Below, piece after piece: positions 31,146 through 40,459 of a stretch of DNA of 64,000 nucleotides. The DNA is taken from the NCBI RefSeq assembly GCF_034006335.1, contig NZ_JAWDIQ010000001.1; one strand, given 5' to 3'. Within the stretch, counting starts at the first letter, position 1, and each line of letters starts with the position of its first letter. The notes beneath the pieces are model-generated. The model saw nothing but the letters and a program-made list of their open reading frames with translations, made no database searches and had not been told where the DNA came from. A program made the translations under genes and the position numbers. The DNA comes from Paracerasibacillus soli (GTDB lineage Bacteria > Bacillota > Bacilli > Bacillales > Amphibacillaceae).

Positions 31146-32000
31146 ATGACAATACAGTGGTTTCCTGGCCATATGGCAAAAGCAAGGAGAGAAATAGAAG
31201 AAAAACTAAAACTAGTTGATTTCGTTGTAGAATTGGTTGATGCACGAGTACCCTTATCATCACAAAACCCAATGTTACAACAAGTTATCAAGCAAAAGGC
31301 CAAAATGATTGTACTTATGAAAAAAGACTTGGCAGATCAAAATGAAACAGATAAATGGATTGAATACTTTCAAATGCAAGGAAATAAAGCAATTGCAGTT
31401 GATGTAAACAATAAAGCAGATATTCAGAAGGTAATCCAACTAGCTAAAGAGCTTGGACAGAAGAAAATGGCGCAATTAAAAGCAAAGGGAATTCAACCAC
31501 GTCCATCTCGTGCGATGATTGTAGGTATACCAAATGTAGGAAAATCCACTTTAATTAATCGACTAGTAAATAAGAAAATTGCCAAAACCGGTGATCGGCC
31601 AGGGATTACGAAGCATCAAGCGTGGATTAAAGTAAGGGGAGATTTTGAATTATTAGATACACCAGGGATTTTATGGCCCAAATTTGATGATGAAATAGTA
31701 GGTTATCGATTAGCGACAATCGGAACAATAAAAGATACGATTCTTTCGCTACAAGATATTGCTGCTTTTGCCCTCAAATTTCTCCAAAACAAATATCCAC
31801 AAAGTGCATTAGAACGGTATGGTATTCAACCGGATATGGATGATATGTGGGATGTATTCGTACGAATAGGCAAAAAGTTTGGCGCTTTGGAAAGTGGTGG
31901 ACATGTAAATTTTGACAAAGTAGCTGAAATAATTTTACAAGATTTGCGAGTTGGTCGTCTTGGAAGTGTGACTTTGGAAAGTGCACCATCGCACTTGTAA
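31146..32000 (+). CDS. rbgA: Ribosome biogenesis GTPase RbgA (YlqF)
   Basis: RbgA is the essential circularly permuted GTPase of late 50S assembly. It starts MTIQWFPGHMAKARREI, followed by G4, then G1 GIPNVGKSTLINRL, G2 RPGITKHQ and G3 DTPGILWPK, and an ANTAR-like C-terminal RNA-binding domain. It is 284 residues with no break. The G4 motif is odd: at residue 58 the expected asparagine of NKxD is a methionine, giving LMKKDLAD. This could be real or a sequence error. Confidence 0.93.
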   Translation: MTIQWFPGHMAKARREIEEKLKLVDFVVELVDARVPLSSQNPMLQQVIKQKAKMIVLMKKDLADQNETDKWIEYFQMQGNKAIAVDVNNKADIQKVIQLAKELGQKKMAQLKAKGIQPRPSRAMIVGIPNVGKSTLINRLVNKKIAKTGDRPGITKHQAWIKVRGDFELLDTPGILWPKFDDEIVGYRLATIGTIKDTILSLQDIAAFALKFLQNKYPQSALERYGIQPDMDDMWDVFVRIGKKFGALESGGHVNFDKVAEIILQDLRVGRLGSVTLESAPSHL

Positions 32001-32010
32001 TATTTCATGT

Positions 32011-32135
32011 AATGAGGTTGAGACAAAACGAAAGGGTCAGGCCCCTCGACTACTATAATTAGTATGTAATGATAGTTTTTTTGCTGATTATTGTAGCTAA
32101 ACGAGTTGGCCATACCTTTATGTCCCGGCCTCATT
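32011..32135. repeat. Intergenic palindromic element
   Basis: AATGAGGTTGAGACA at 32011-32025 pairs imperfectly with TGTCCCGGCCTCATT at 32121-32135, enclosing about 95 bases. Together with AAAACGAAAGGGTCAGGCCCC it resembles the small dispersed GAGGTTGGGACA repeats of firmicute intergenic regions. Only one copy is seen in this window. Confidence 0.55.
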
Positions 32136-32201
32136 TTCATTTTAAAAACTTAAATTTTATACGTATCAACCGATATAGTAATCAAAGAGCAGGTGGATAA
32201 A

Positions 32202-32990
32202 ATGCAAGATAAAACAATAGCGGAAATTAAACAATTGATTAAAGAAGAGATGATAACGGATTCCACACTAAAATTGTTGAAAAATGATAAAAGAAAAGGG
32301 GTACAACAACTTCTTAAAGTATACGAGAAGAAGCAACTACAACATCAACAATTAATAACACAATTTCAACAAATGAGCGTGTATGAGAAAAGGTATCAGC
32401 AATTAGGGTATCAACATATTGCGGGTATAGATGAGGCTGGTAGGGGGCCGTTAGCAGGTCCTGTAGTAGCTGCTGCTGTTATTTTACCACCGTCATTTGA
32501 GTTACTTGGATTGAATGATTCCAAACAACTCAATGAACAGACGAGATTGCGTTTCTTTCATATTATAAAAGAGCATGCCATTAGTTACGGTGTAGGAATT
32601 GTTGATAATGAGCAAATTGACAGGATAAATATTTATGAGGCGACAAAAAATGCGATGCTTCTTGCGATGGAACAACTTTCCCCAACACCAGATTTCGTTT
32701 TAATTGATGCTGTGCCATTACATAATAGTAAATATCCATTTATGGCTATGGATAAAGGTGACCAAAAAAGTGTATCAATTGCAGCAGCAAGTATACTAGC
32801 AAAAGTGACAAGGGATCAATTGATGAAACAACTACATGAACAATACCCTGTTTATCAATTTGATCGTAATATGGGCTATGGAACGAAAGGACACATGGAT
32901 GCATTAAGCGAATACGGTCCAACCGATTTTCATCGCAAATCATTCGCACCAGTAAAAAATTGTATTTCAAATAAAAATAGTCATGTATAG
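32202..32990 (+). CDS. rnhB: Ribonuclease HII
   Basis: RNase HII removes ribonucleotides from DNA. The catalytic acidic residues are in AGIDEAGRGPLAGPV, LNDSKQLN and VLIDA; the C-terminal helical segment follows. An N-terminal extension of about 70 residues is typical of Bacillus. ATG 32202 is preferred over GTG 32193. The frame is intact, about 262 residues. Confidence 0.94.
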   Translation: MQDKTIAEIKQLIKEEMITDSTLKLLKNDKRKGVQQLLKVYEKKQLQHQQLITQFQQMSVYEKRYQQLGYQHIAGIDEAGRGPLAGPVVAAAVILPPSFELLGLNDSKQLNEQTRLRFFHIIKEHAISYGVGIVDNEQIDRINIYEATKNAMLLAMEQLSPTPDFVLIDAVPLHNSKYPFMAMDKGDQKSVSIAAASILAKVTRDQLMKQLHEQYPVYQFDRNMGYGTKGHMDALSEYGPTDFHRKSFAPVKNCISNKNSHV

Positions 32991-33206
32991 TAAAGACCTT
33001 CGTATTGAAACATACTAATAAGTTTTTAGGATTATTGATGTTCTTTATAGGGATAATTTGAGATTTTCCTAGTTATCCCCGAGTATCAACAATCAGTATA
33101 AGCCCGATTCTTTCACCCCTCTCAGTTGATTGAAGTATTACTTTATGATTCAGTCTCATGTAATGGGCGGGAAAATAGGGCCTTAACATTATATACGAGG
33201 AGGAGA

Positions 33207-34463
33207 ATGTTGGGGTTAAATAAAATTTTTAATCAACCGATGCAAAAGGCTGGTATGCATGTAGAGCGCTCTTTACTACCAGGACAGATTATACGCGGGA
33301 ATATATTGAAGATTTATCCGAAAAATCAAGCCCTAATTCAACTTGGGACAACTCAATTACATGCTCAATTAGAAGTTGCTTTATCTGTAGGTAAAAACTA
33401 TATTTTTCAAGTGAAAGAAAATGACCCTCACGTACATTTACAAGTGGTGACGGAGCAGTCCAATCAATCAAATCCCCGTAATATGACGAATCTATTCAAT
33501 CAATTAGGAATGAAAGATACGGAGCATGCAACTAGATTTGTTAATTTATTGTTTGCTCACCATATTCCATTTAAGAAAGAGGAAGTTACAAAAGCACTCT
33601 CTATATTGGAAGGATCAAAAGGTAAACAAGTTGCGCAACAGGTTCTAATAGAAATGTTTCAAAAGAGATTGCCATTTACTCCCTCCGTTTTTCAAGCAAT
33701 GCTTAGCCAGCATGGAGAAGTATCTTTAACGCAACAAATTGAAGACTTGCTATCATTTTTGTCGCATGCAAAGATCGAGTCTGCAATTTCGGAAAAGTTG
33801 GTTGGGCAGTTACAAGACTTACGCACCAATAGTCAATATGGGCAGTATGCCACTCATAATAAAGCGTATTTCTTAGATGCTATACGGCAAACTATCCAAT
33901 TATTAGGCCTATCTTATGAACAGAACTTATCGGAAAAAATGGTACCTCAACAAAATATTAAAACATTGCTGTTGCAGTTAATCCAACAAAACGAAGGAAA
34001 AGCAATTCAGCAACATGCACAAAATTTTTTGCATATTATTCATGGATTACAACTTCAATCAGTTCAAGATTCAAATGGATTTTTTCAGTCCTATCTTACA
34101 ATTCCAGGTGAAAAATTAGGCTTACATCAAGATGTGAATTTGAAATTCGAAAGTCCAGAAACATCCGAGGGAAAAATGAATGAGGATTATTGTCGAATAT
34201 TTTTTGATTTGGAATTACAAGCTTTAAAAAAAACGCTAATAGATATGAAAGTACAAAAAAGGACAGTTACGATAACCGTATATAATCAAACAGAAAATAT
34301 GAAGCAAGTTTTCCAACCATTGGAATTATCTTTAAAGAAAAGGTTAGAAAAGTTAGATTATCAATTATCTAATATAACCTACAAACGACTTTCGGATAAA
34401 GGTGAAAAGGCCATAAAAGAAATAAAAAGTACTACATATCGAGGGGTTGATTTTAAAATATGA
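33207..34463 (+). CDS. ylqG: YlqG-like protein with a FliK-like C-terminal region
   Basis: This 419-residue glutamine-rich protein is at the position of B. subtilis ylqG, whose function is not established. The C-terminal 90 residues (RIFFDLELQALKKTLIDMK onward) resemble the FliK hook-length domain in hydrophobic pattern, alternating with charged residues. The start ATG 33207 follows GAGGAGGAG closely, with TTG 33210 as alternative. It overlaps ylqH by four bases (ATGA). No signal peptide is visible. Confidence 0.7.
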   Translation: MLGLNKIFNQPMQKAGMHVERSLLPGQIIRGNILKIYPKNQALIQLGTTQLHAQLEVALSVGKNYIFQVKENDPHVHLQVVTEQSNQSNPRNMTNLFNQLGMKDTEHATRFVNLLFAHHIPFKKEEVTKALSILEGSKGKQVAQQVLIEMFQKRLPFTPSVFQAMLSQHGEVSLTQQIEDLLSFLSHAKIESAISEKLVGQLQDLRTNSQYGQYATHNKAYFLDAIRQTIQLLGLSYEQNLSEKMVPQQNIKTLLLQLIQQNEGKAIQQHAQNFLHIIHGLQLQSVQDSNGFFQSYLTIPGEKLGLHQDVNLKFESPETSEGKMNEDYCRIFFDLELQALKKTLIDMKVQKRTVTITVYNQTENMKQVFQPLELSLKKRLEKLDYQLSNITYKRLSDKGEKAIKEIKSTTYRGVDFKI

Positions 34464-34723
34464 AAAAGCTACAAAAAGCTGTTGCCTTAACATACAACAA
34501 GGAAAAAGATCATGCTCCTAAAGTAACAGCGAGTGGGAAGGGGCTAATTGCGGATAACATGATTAAATTAGCAAACAACGAAAATATTCCCATTATGCAG
34601 GATACATCTCTCGTTAATCTATTAGTCGAATTAAATATAAATAAAACGATTCCACCAGATTTATATGAGGCGGTGGCGGAGGTGTTTGCTTTCATTTATG
34701 AGGCAGATAAAATAAAAAAATAG
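34460..34723 (+). CDS. ylqH: FlhB C-terminal-domain-like protein YlqH
   Basis: The 87-residue protein aligns end to end with the part of FlhB that follows the NPTH autocleavage site: VALTYNKEKDHAPKVTASGKG parallels IALKYDEEKAIAPYVVAKG of FlhB in this same window, and the ending AEVFAFIYEADK parallels AEVLAYVYRMEK. It therefore stands alone as the cleaved FlhB tail. Function is unknown; coupling to ylqG suggests they act together. Confidence 0.85.
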   Translation: MKKLQKAVALTYNKEKDHAPKVTASGKGLIADNMIKLANNENIPIMQDTSLVNLLVELNINKTIPPDLYEAVAEVFAFIYEADKIKK

Positions 34724-34729
34724 AATAAT

Positions 34730-34773
34730 TCTATGAATTGTTTCTCATTTTCTTGTGAAATTCATAGATTTTT
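34730..34773 (+). terminator. Terminator after ylqH overlapping the sucC promoter
   Basis: TCTATGAATT at 34730-34739 pairs with AATTCATAGA at 34759-34768 and runs into TTTTT. The right arm lies within the spacer of the sucC promoter. Confidence 0.75.
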
Positions 34774-34781
34774 AATACAAT
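34753..34781 (+). promoter_or_regulatory. Sigma-A promoter for sucCD
   Basis: TTGTGA at 34753-34758 and TACAAT at 34776-34781 are 17 bases apart, 35 bases before the sucC start. Confidence 0.7.
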
Positions 34782-34815
34782 AGAACGTGCAGTGAAATTG
34801 ATGGGAGGATATAAG

Positions 34816-35976
34816 ATGAACATACATGAGTATCAAGGCAAAGATGTTTTACGTCAATTTGGCGTAAAAGTGCCAAATGGACATGTAGCGTATACGGTGG
34901 ATGAAGCTGTAGAAGCTGCAAAAAAACTTGGCACTTCTGTTACTGTGGTCAAAGCGCAAATCCATGCGGGTGGACGTGGAAAAGCGGGGGGAGTAAAGGT
35001 TGCAAAAAACCTTGATGAGGTACGTACATATGCAGAAGAAATCTTAGGGAAAGTACTTGTCACACACCAAACAGGCCCAGAAGGCAAAGAAGTAAAGCGT
35101 TTACTTATAGAAGAGGGTTGTGACATTAAAAAAGAATACTATATTGGGGTTGTGCTAGATCGTGCTACATCACGTGTAGTGATGATGGGATCTGAAGAAG
35201 GTGGCACTGAAATTGAAGAAGTAGCTGCCGCAACGCCCGAGAAGATTTTTAAAGAAGTAATTGATCCAGTTGTAGGCTTATTACCATATCAAGCTAGAAG
35301 ACTAGCATTCAATATAAATATTCCAGATGAATTATTATCACAGGCTGTTAAGTTTATGATGGGGCTATACGAAGCATTTGTACAAAAAGATTGTTCAATT
35401 GCTGAAATTAACCCATTAGTAGTAACAGGTGATGGAGATGTCATGGCTTTGGATGCAAAGTTGAACTTTGATGATAACGCTTTATATCGTCAAAAAGACA
35501 TTGTTTCTTTGCGTGATTTCGATGAAGAAGATGAAAAAGAAGTAGAAGCTTCTAAATATGATCTAAGTTATGTTGCACTTGATGGTAATATCGGTTGTAT
35601 GGTAAACGGTGCAGGACTCGCCATGTCAACGATGGATATAATTAAACATTATGGCGGAGACCCGGCAAACTTCCTTGATGTTGGGGGCGGTGCAACAGCT
35701 GAAAAGGTAACGGAAGCATTTAAAATTATCTTATCGGATACAAATGTAAAAGGAATTTTCGTAAATATTTTTGGTGGAATTATGAAATGTGATGTTATCG
35801 CTGAAGGTGTTGTCGAGGCTACAAAACAAGTTGGTTTAGAACTTCCTTTAGTAGTTCGCTTAGAAGGTACGAATGTAGAACGTGGTAAGCAAATTCTTGA
35901 AGAATCAGGACTTAATATTACGTCAGCAAACTCGATGGCGGATGGTGCTAAAAAGATCGTATCTCTTGTAAAGTAA
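34816..35976 (+). CDS. sucC: Succinyl-CoA synthetase beta subunit (ADP-forming)
   Basis: SucC binds nucleotide in the TCA-cycle step succinyl-CoA to succinate. The ATP-grasp fold starts MNIHEYQGKDVLRQFGV, with KAQIHAGGRGKAGGV, EINPLVVTGDGDVMALDAK and GIFVNIFGGIMKCDV. It is intact, 386 residues, with GGGAGG before ATG 34816. It forms an operon with sucD, 36 bases apart. Confidence 0.97.
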   Translation: MNIHEYQGKDVLRQFGVKVPNGHVAYTVDEAVEAAKKLGTSVTVVKAQIHAGGRGKAGGVKVAKNLDEVRTYAEEILGKVLVTHQTGPEGKEVKRLLIEEGCDIKKEYYIGVVLDRATSRVVMMGSEEGGTEIEEVAAATPEKIFKEVIDPVVGLLPYQARRLAFNINIPDELLSQAVKFMMGLYEAFVQKDCSIAEINPLVVTGDGDVMALDAKLNFDDNALYRQKDIVSLRDFDEEDEKEVEASKYDLSYVALDGNIGCMVNGAGLAMSTMDIIKHYGGDPANFLDVGGGATAEKVTEAFKIILSDTNVKGIFVNIFGGIMKCDVIAEGVVEATKQVGLELPLVVRLEGTNVERGKQILEESGLNITSANSMADGAKKIVSLVK

Positions 35977-36012
35977 TGAGGAAAAAAACCAAATGAGAAA
36001 GGACGGGCAAAT

Positions 36013-36915
36013 ATGGCTATATTTATAAATAAAGATACGAAAGTTATAGTCCAAGGTATTACTGGTGGAACAGCAAGATTTCATACGAAAGAAATGCTAG
36101 CATATGGTACGAAAATAGTAGGCGGAGTAACACCAAAAAGAGGTGGATCAGAAGTAGAAGGTGTGCCTGTTTTTAATACAGTGGAAGAAGCTGTAAAAGC
36201 AACTGGCGCAACTGCGTCCGTTATCTATGTTCCAGCACCATTTGCTGCTGATGCAATTATGGAGGCCGTGGATGCGGAACTAGATCTCGCGATTTGTATA
36301 ACGGAACATATTCCTGTATTAGATATGGTTAAAGTAAAACGCTATATGGAAGGAAAGAAAACACGTCTTGTAGGACCAAACTGCCCAGGAGTTATTACTG
36401 CTGATGAGTGCAAGATTGGTATTATGCCTGGTTATATTCATACAAAAGGTCATATTGGTGTCGTATCGCGCTCTGGTACGTTAACGTATGAAGCAGTTCA
36501 CCAACTTTCCCAAGCCGGATATGGGCAAACTACGGCTGTTGGAATTGGAGGAGACCCTGTTAACGGGACAGACTTTATTGATGTGTTAGCAGCGTTTAAT
36601 GAAGACCCAGAGACAGAGGCTGTTGTCATGATTGGTGAGATAGGTGGAACGGCTGAAGAAGAAGCAGCTCGCTGGGTTAAAGCGAATATGACGAAACCAG
36701 TTGTTGGCTTTATCGGTGGTGCAACTGCACCTCCAGGAAAACGTATGGGCCATGCTGGCGCAATTATTTCTGGTGGAGAAGGGACTGCAGCAGAGAAAAA
36801 CCGTGTCATGAACGAGTGTGGCATTGCTGTAGCTGATACACCAGCAGTTATTGGTGAGACAATGATTCAATTATTAAAAGAACGCGGTTTAGACGAAAAA
36901 TGTAAAACACATTAA
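36013..36915 (+). CDS. sucD: Succinyl-CoA synthetase alpha subunit
   Basis: SucD carries CoA binding and the active-site histidine that is phosphorylated. The Rossmann fold is QGITGGTARFHTKEM; the CoA site includes GPNCPGVI; the phosphohistidine is in GHAGAIISGGEGTA. The frame is intact at 300 residues. A terminator follows. Confidence 0.97.
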   Translation: MAIFINKDTKVIVQGITGGTARFHTKEMLAYGTKIVGGVTPKRGGSEVEGVPVFNTVEEAVKATGATASVIYVPAPFAADAIMEAVDAELDLAICITEHIPVLDMVKVKRYMEGKKTRLVGPNCPGVITADECKIGIMPGYIHTKGHIGVVSRSGTLTYEAVHQLSQAGYGQTTAVGIGGDPVNGTDFIDVLAAFNEDPETEAVVMIGEIGGTAEEEAARWVKANMTKPVVGFIGGATAPPGKRMGHAGAIISGGEGTAAEKNRVMNECGIAVADTPAVIGETMIQLLKERGLDEKCKTH

Positions 36916-36925
36916 TTTCAAATAT

Positions 36926-36964
36926 AGTAGGGATTTAAGAATATGCTTAATCCCTACTTTTTTT
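36926..36964 (+). terminator. Rho-independent terminator after sucD
   Basis: AGTAGGGATT at 36926-36935 pairs with AATCCCTACT at 36949-36958 and is followed by a T run to 36964. Confidence 0.92.
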
Positions 36965-36980
36965 AAAAGGATGTGGAAAA

Positions 36981-37858
36981 TTGTTAACGAATAGCAGAAA
37001 TAGATTGATACATTTGCATAGTTTACATGTATTGACGAGGCGTTTTCTTCGGAAAGTTATAAAATATGATCCGTCATTAATCAATATCTACTCGATTACC
37101 CCAAAAAAGATGACAGAAATTTATGGTATCCCGCCTCAAACTGCAATCTCCTTATATAAAAAACTACATCATCCAATAGCATTATCCCGGTTAGAACTGC
37201 ATAAAAACAACTATTCTATCATTACGTTAGTTGACGAGGCATATCCACCTATGTTAAAAACGATACAAGATGCTCCACTTGTCTTATATGCCAAGGGAAA
37301 TCTTGAATTGTTACAAGAGGTAAAAGTGATTAGTGTTATTGGAACAAGAAACCCAACTACTGAAGCATATGAAAAAACACAGTTCATTGTAAAGCCACTC
37401 GTTATGGAAAATTGGACCATAGTCAGTGGAATGGCACTTGGAATAGACAGTTTTGCCCATCAACATACTTTAATAGAAAACGGTAAAACCATTGCTGTGC
37501 TAGGCAGTGGCTTTAAACATATTTATCCACGTAGAAACATATCATTATTTAAAAAAATCGTAAAAAGCGGTTTGGTTATTACAGAGTATCCACCTGACGT
37601 TGCACCTAAACCATACCATTTTCAGAAAGAAACCGGATTATTAGTGGATTAAGCCTTGGAACAGTTGTCATTGAGGCAACTGAAAAAAGTGGTACATTAA
37701 TCACGGTTGATCAAGCACTTGACCAAGGAAGAGAAGTGTATGCATTACCAGGATCTCCACTTGTAGCGCAAACGAAAGGTTGTCATAAAATTATTCAAGA
37801 GGGCGCAAAACTTGTCATGGATATCGATGATATTTTAGAAGACTGGCAACTAGTTTAG
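36981..37858 (+). CDS. dprA: DNA processing protein DprA/Smf (one frameshift)
   Basis: DprA loads RecA on incoming single-stranded DNA in natural transformation. The Rossmann core has VIGTRNPTTEAYEKT, SGMALGIDSFAHQ, VLGSGFKHIYPRRN and TEYPPDVAPKPYHFPERNRI after repair, then GTLITVDQALDQGREVYALPG. A C is missing near 37624. TTG 36981 follows AAAGGATG. The length is about 292 residues. Presence of dprA alone does not show competence. Confidence 0.93.
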
Positions 37859-37915
37859 TACATATTTTGAAGTAGATATAATATGTGCTATAAGTGACGA
37901 GTGATGATGAGTTGT

Positions 37916-37944
37916 TTGACAAAAACGAAGGTTATATATACTAT
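37916..37944 (+). promoter_or_regulatory. Sigma-A promoter for topA
   Basis: TTGACA at 37916-37921 and TACTAT at 37939-37944 are 17 bases apart; the ribosome binding site of topA is at 38007-38012 (TAGGAGG). Confidence 0.7.
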
Positions 37945-38022
37945 TAGTGAAGATTTGTTCATTAAAAGAGTAATGAATAGTAGATTAGATAAGCACCTCA
38001 CGATATAGGAGGAAAATAATTC

Positions 38023-40101
38023 ATGTCAGATTATCTTGTAATTGTAGAATCACCTGCAAAAGCTAAAACAATTGAGCGATATTTAGGTAAGAAGTATACA
38101 GTTAAAGCCTCGATGGGCCACGTTCGTGACTTACCTAAAAGTCAAACAGGGATTGATACTGAAAATAACTATAAGCCTAAATATATTACAATACGTGGTA
38201 AAGGGACTATTTTAAAGGAATTAAAGCAATCAGCAAAAAAGGCGAAAAAAGTTTATCTAGCAGCTGACCCCGATAGAGAAGGGGAAGCGATTGCATGGCA
38301 CTTAGCCTATGCTTTAAATATTGATGAAAATTCTGATTGCCGTGTTGTATTTAATGAAATAACAAAAGACGCAATTAAAGAATCATTTAAACACCCTCGT
38401 TCCATTAATATGAATTTAGTAGATGCACAACAGGCTCGTAGAATATTGGACCGCCTTGTAGGTTACAATATAAGTCCATTATTATGGAAAAAGGTAAAAA
38501 AAGGCCTGAGTGCGGGGCGTGTTCAATCAGTAGCCTTAAAATTAATTATTGACCGTGAAAATGAAATTAATAATTTTAAACCCGAAGAATACTGGTCTAT
38601 TACTGCAAACTTTCAAAAGGGAAAACAAGAATTTGAAGGTGCTTTTTATGGTCAGCAAGGAAAGAAAAGAAATAAAAAATGAACAAGAAGTAAAAGCTGT
38701 TTTAAATAAACTAACAGATCCAAAGTTTACAATTGACAAAGTAAATAAGCGAGAACGACGTAAAAATCCTGCTAAGCCATTCATTACATCATCTTTACAA
38801 CAAGAAGCGGCTCGTAAACTGAACTTCCGCGCGAAGAAAACAATGATGTTAGCCCAACAGCTTTATGAAGGGATTGACTTAGGTAGATCTGCAGGAGGAA
38901 TTACCGGATTAATCACTTATATGCGTACAGATTCAACTAGAATTTCAGATGTTGCTAAAAGTGAAGCATCTAGTTATATCGAAAACAAATTTGGAAAAGA
39001 CTATCTAGGCTCTAATACAAAACAAAAGCAAAAACAAGGTGCACAAGATGCGCATGAAGCAATTCGACCAACTTCTGTTTTAAGGGAACCTAGCTCGTTG
39101 AAGGGTGTCCTATCGCGTGATCAATTACGTTTGTATAAGTTAATTTGGGAACGCTTTGTAGCAAGTCAAATGGCTCCAGCTATTATGGATACAATGACGG
39201 TACACCTGTTAAATAATGGAGTGGAATTTAGAGCAACTGGTTCAAAAATAAAATTTCCTGGTTTTATGAAAGTGTATATTGAAGGTAGTGATGATCAGAA
39301 AAAAGATACAGATAAAATGTTGCCTGATTTGGAAGAAGGCATGGTAATTGAGGCAAAAGATATTGCGCCAAACCAACATTTCACACAACCACCGCCAAGA
39401 TATACGGAGGCACGTCTTGTACGAACGATGGAGGAAAAAGGAATCGGTCGACCTTCAACATATGCACCGACATTGGACACAATTCAACGTCGTGGTTACG
39501 TAACGATTGAGAATAAAACATTTATCCCTACTGAATTAGGGACGATTGTAATTGACATGTTGCGAGAGTTTTTCCGGAAATAATCGACGTCGATTTTACC
39601 GTTAAAATGGAAAACGATCTAGACTCTATTGAAGAAGGTAAAAACGAATGGGTAACAATCATAGATGAATTTTTTGGGGACTTTGAGAAAAAATTAGAAG
39701 TTGCCGAAAAGGAAATGGCTAAAATCGAAATCAAAGATTAGCCAGCTGGTATTGATTGTGAAAAATGTGGTCATGAAATGGTTTATAAAATGGGGAGATA
39801 TGGTAAATTTTTAGCGTGTTCTAACTTCCCTGAATGTCGCAATACGAAACCAATCCTTAAGGAAATAGGTGTTACTTGCCCAAAATGTAAAGAAGGTAAT
39901 ATAGTAGAAAGACGTTCTAAAAAAAGAAGAATATTTTACGGGTGTGATCGTTTTCCGGAATGTGATTTTGTATCATGGGATAAACCAATTGCAAGACCTT
40001 GTCCGAAATGTGCAGCAACCCTTGTTGAAAAGAAAAGTAAAAAGGCTGTACAAGTACAATGTATGGAATGTGATTATAAAGAAGATGAACAAAAGTCTTA
40101 G
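38023..40101 (+). CDS. topA: DNA topoisomerase I (two frameshifts, one in-frame stop)
   Basis: TopA relaxes negative supercoils. The TOPRIM domain has VESPAKAKTIERYLG and ADPDREGEAIAWH; the catalytic tyrosine is in ITYMRTDSTRIS; the C-terminal region has three four-cysteine zinc motifs (CEKCGHEM, CPKCKEGN and CPKCAATL regions). An extra A lies near 38663, a T is missing near 39571, and an in-frame TAG occurs at 39739-39741 just before the first zinc motif. A premature stop there would remove the zinc ribbons. Length is about 690 residues. Confidence 0.95.
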
Positions 40102-40108
40102 AGTTTAT

Positions 40109-40145
40109 AAAAGAATCGCCCTTTTTAAGGGTGGTTCTTTCTTAT
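40109..40145 (+). terminator. Rho-independent terminator after topA
   Basis: The AAAAGAATCGCCCTT arm (40109-40123) pairs with AAGGGTGGTTCTTT (40127-40140), with two G-T pairs, and a T-rich tail follows. Confidence 0.8.
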
Positions 40146-40408
40146 TTTCGATTATGTCTCATGATATAAATATATTTTGAATAGTTTATGTCAATTCCGG
40201 CTATGATGATAGTAATTTATGAATTGATAACTTTTAAAGGTATAAGATGTTTTTGAATTGTGGAATTGTTTTAGTTGACTATCCGTATATAAGAAGTTAT
40301 AATTTCCTATTGGTAAGGTAATGTACTTGACACCAATGTTGCAACCCATAGTTGTGTGAATGATTACACATCTCGTTTCTGAATTTTGTTACAATTTTGT
40401 TAAATCCG

Positions 40409-40437
40409 TTGCTTTACAAATAGTTGTGTGGTATGAT
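40409..40437 (+). promoter_or_regulatory. Candidate promoter for xerC-hslVU-codY
   Basis: TTGCTT at 40409-40414 and TATGAT at 40432-40437 are 17 bases apart. The second copy of the 11-base direct repeat lies between the two hexamers, which would suit an operator. Confidence 0.55.
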
Positions 40438-40459
40438 TTAAACGTAATTGAGGTGGAGT

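Larger units (their letters stand above)
40102..40459 (+). other. topA-xerC intergenic region, trmFO absent
   Basis: No gene is seen; B. subtilis has trmFO (gid) here. The stretch holds the topA terminator, a promoter at 40409-40437 and an 11-base direct repeat (ATAGTTGTGTG at 40348-40358 and 40420-40430). No remains of trmFO are recognisable. Confidence 0.55.

Noticed and set aside
31826..32140. Minus-strand frame overlapping the end of rbgA and the palindromic element
   Set aside because: Mostly the complement of rbgA and of the repeat; no ribosome binding site or homologous pattern.
34460..34723. ylqH as a truncated flhB
   Set aside because: Its sequence is well diverged from the FlhB in this window, it has its own overlap with ylqG, and it is a known separate gene in Bacillus.
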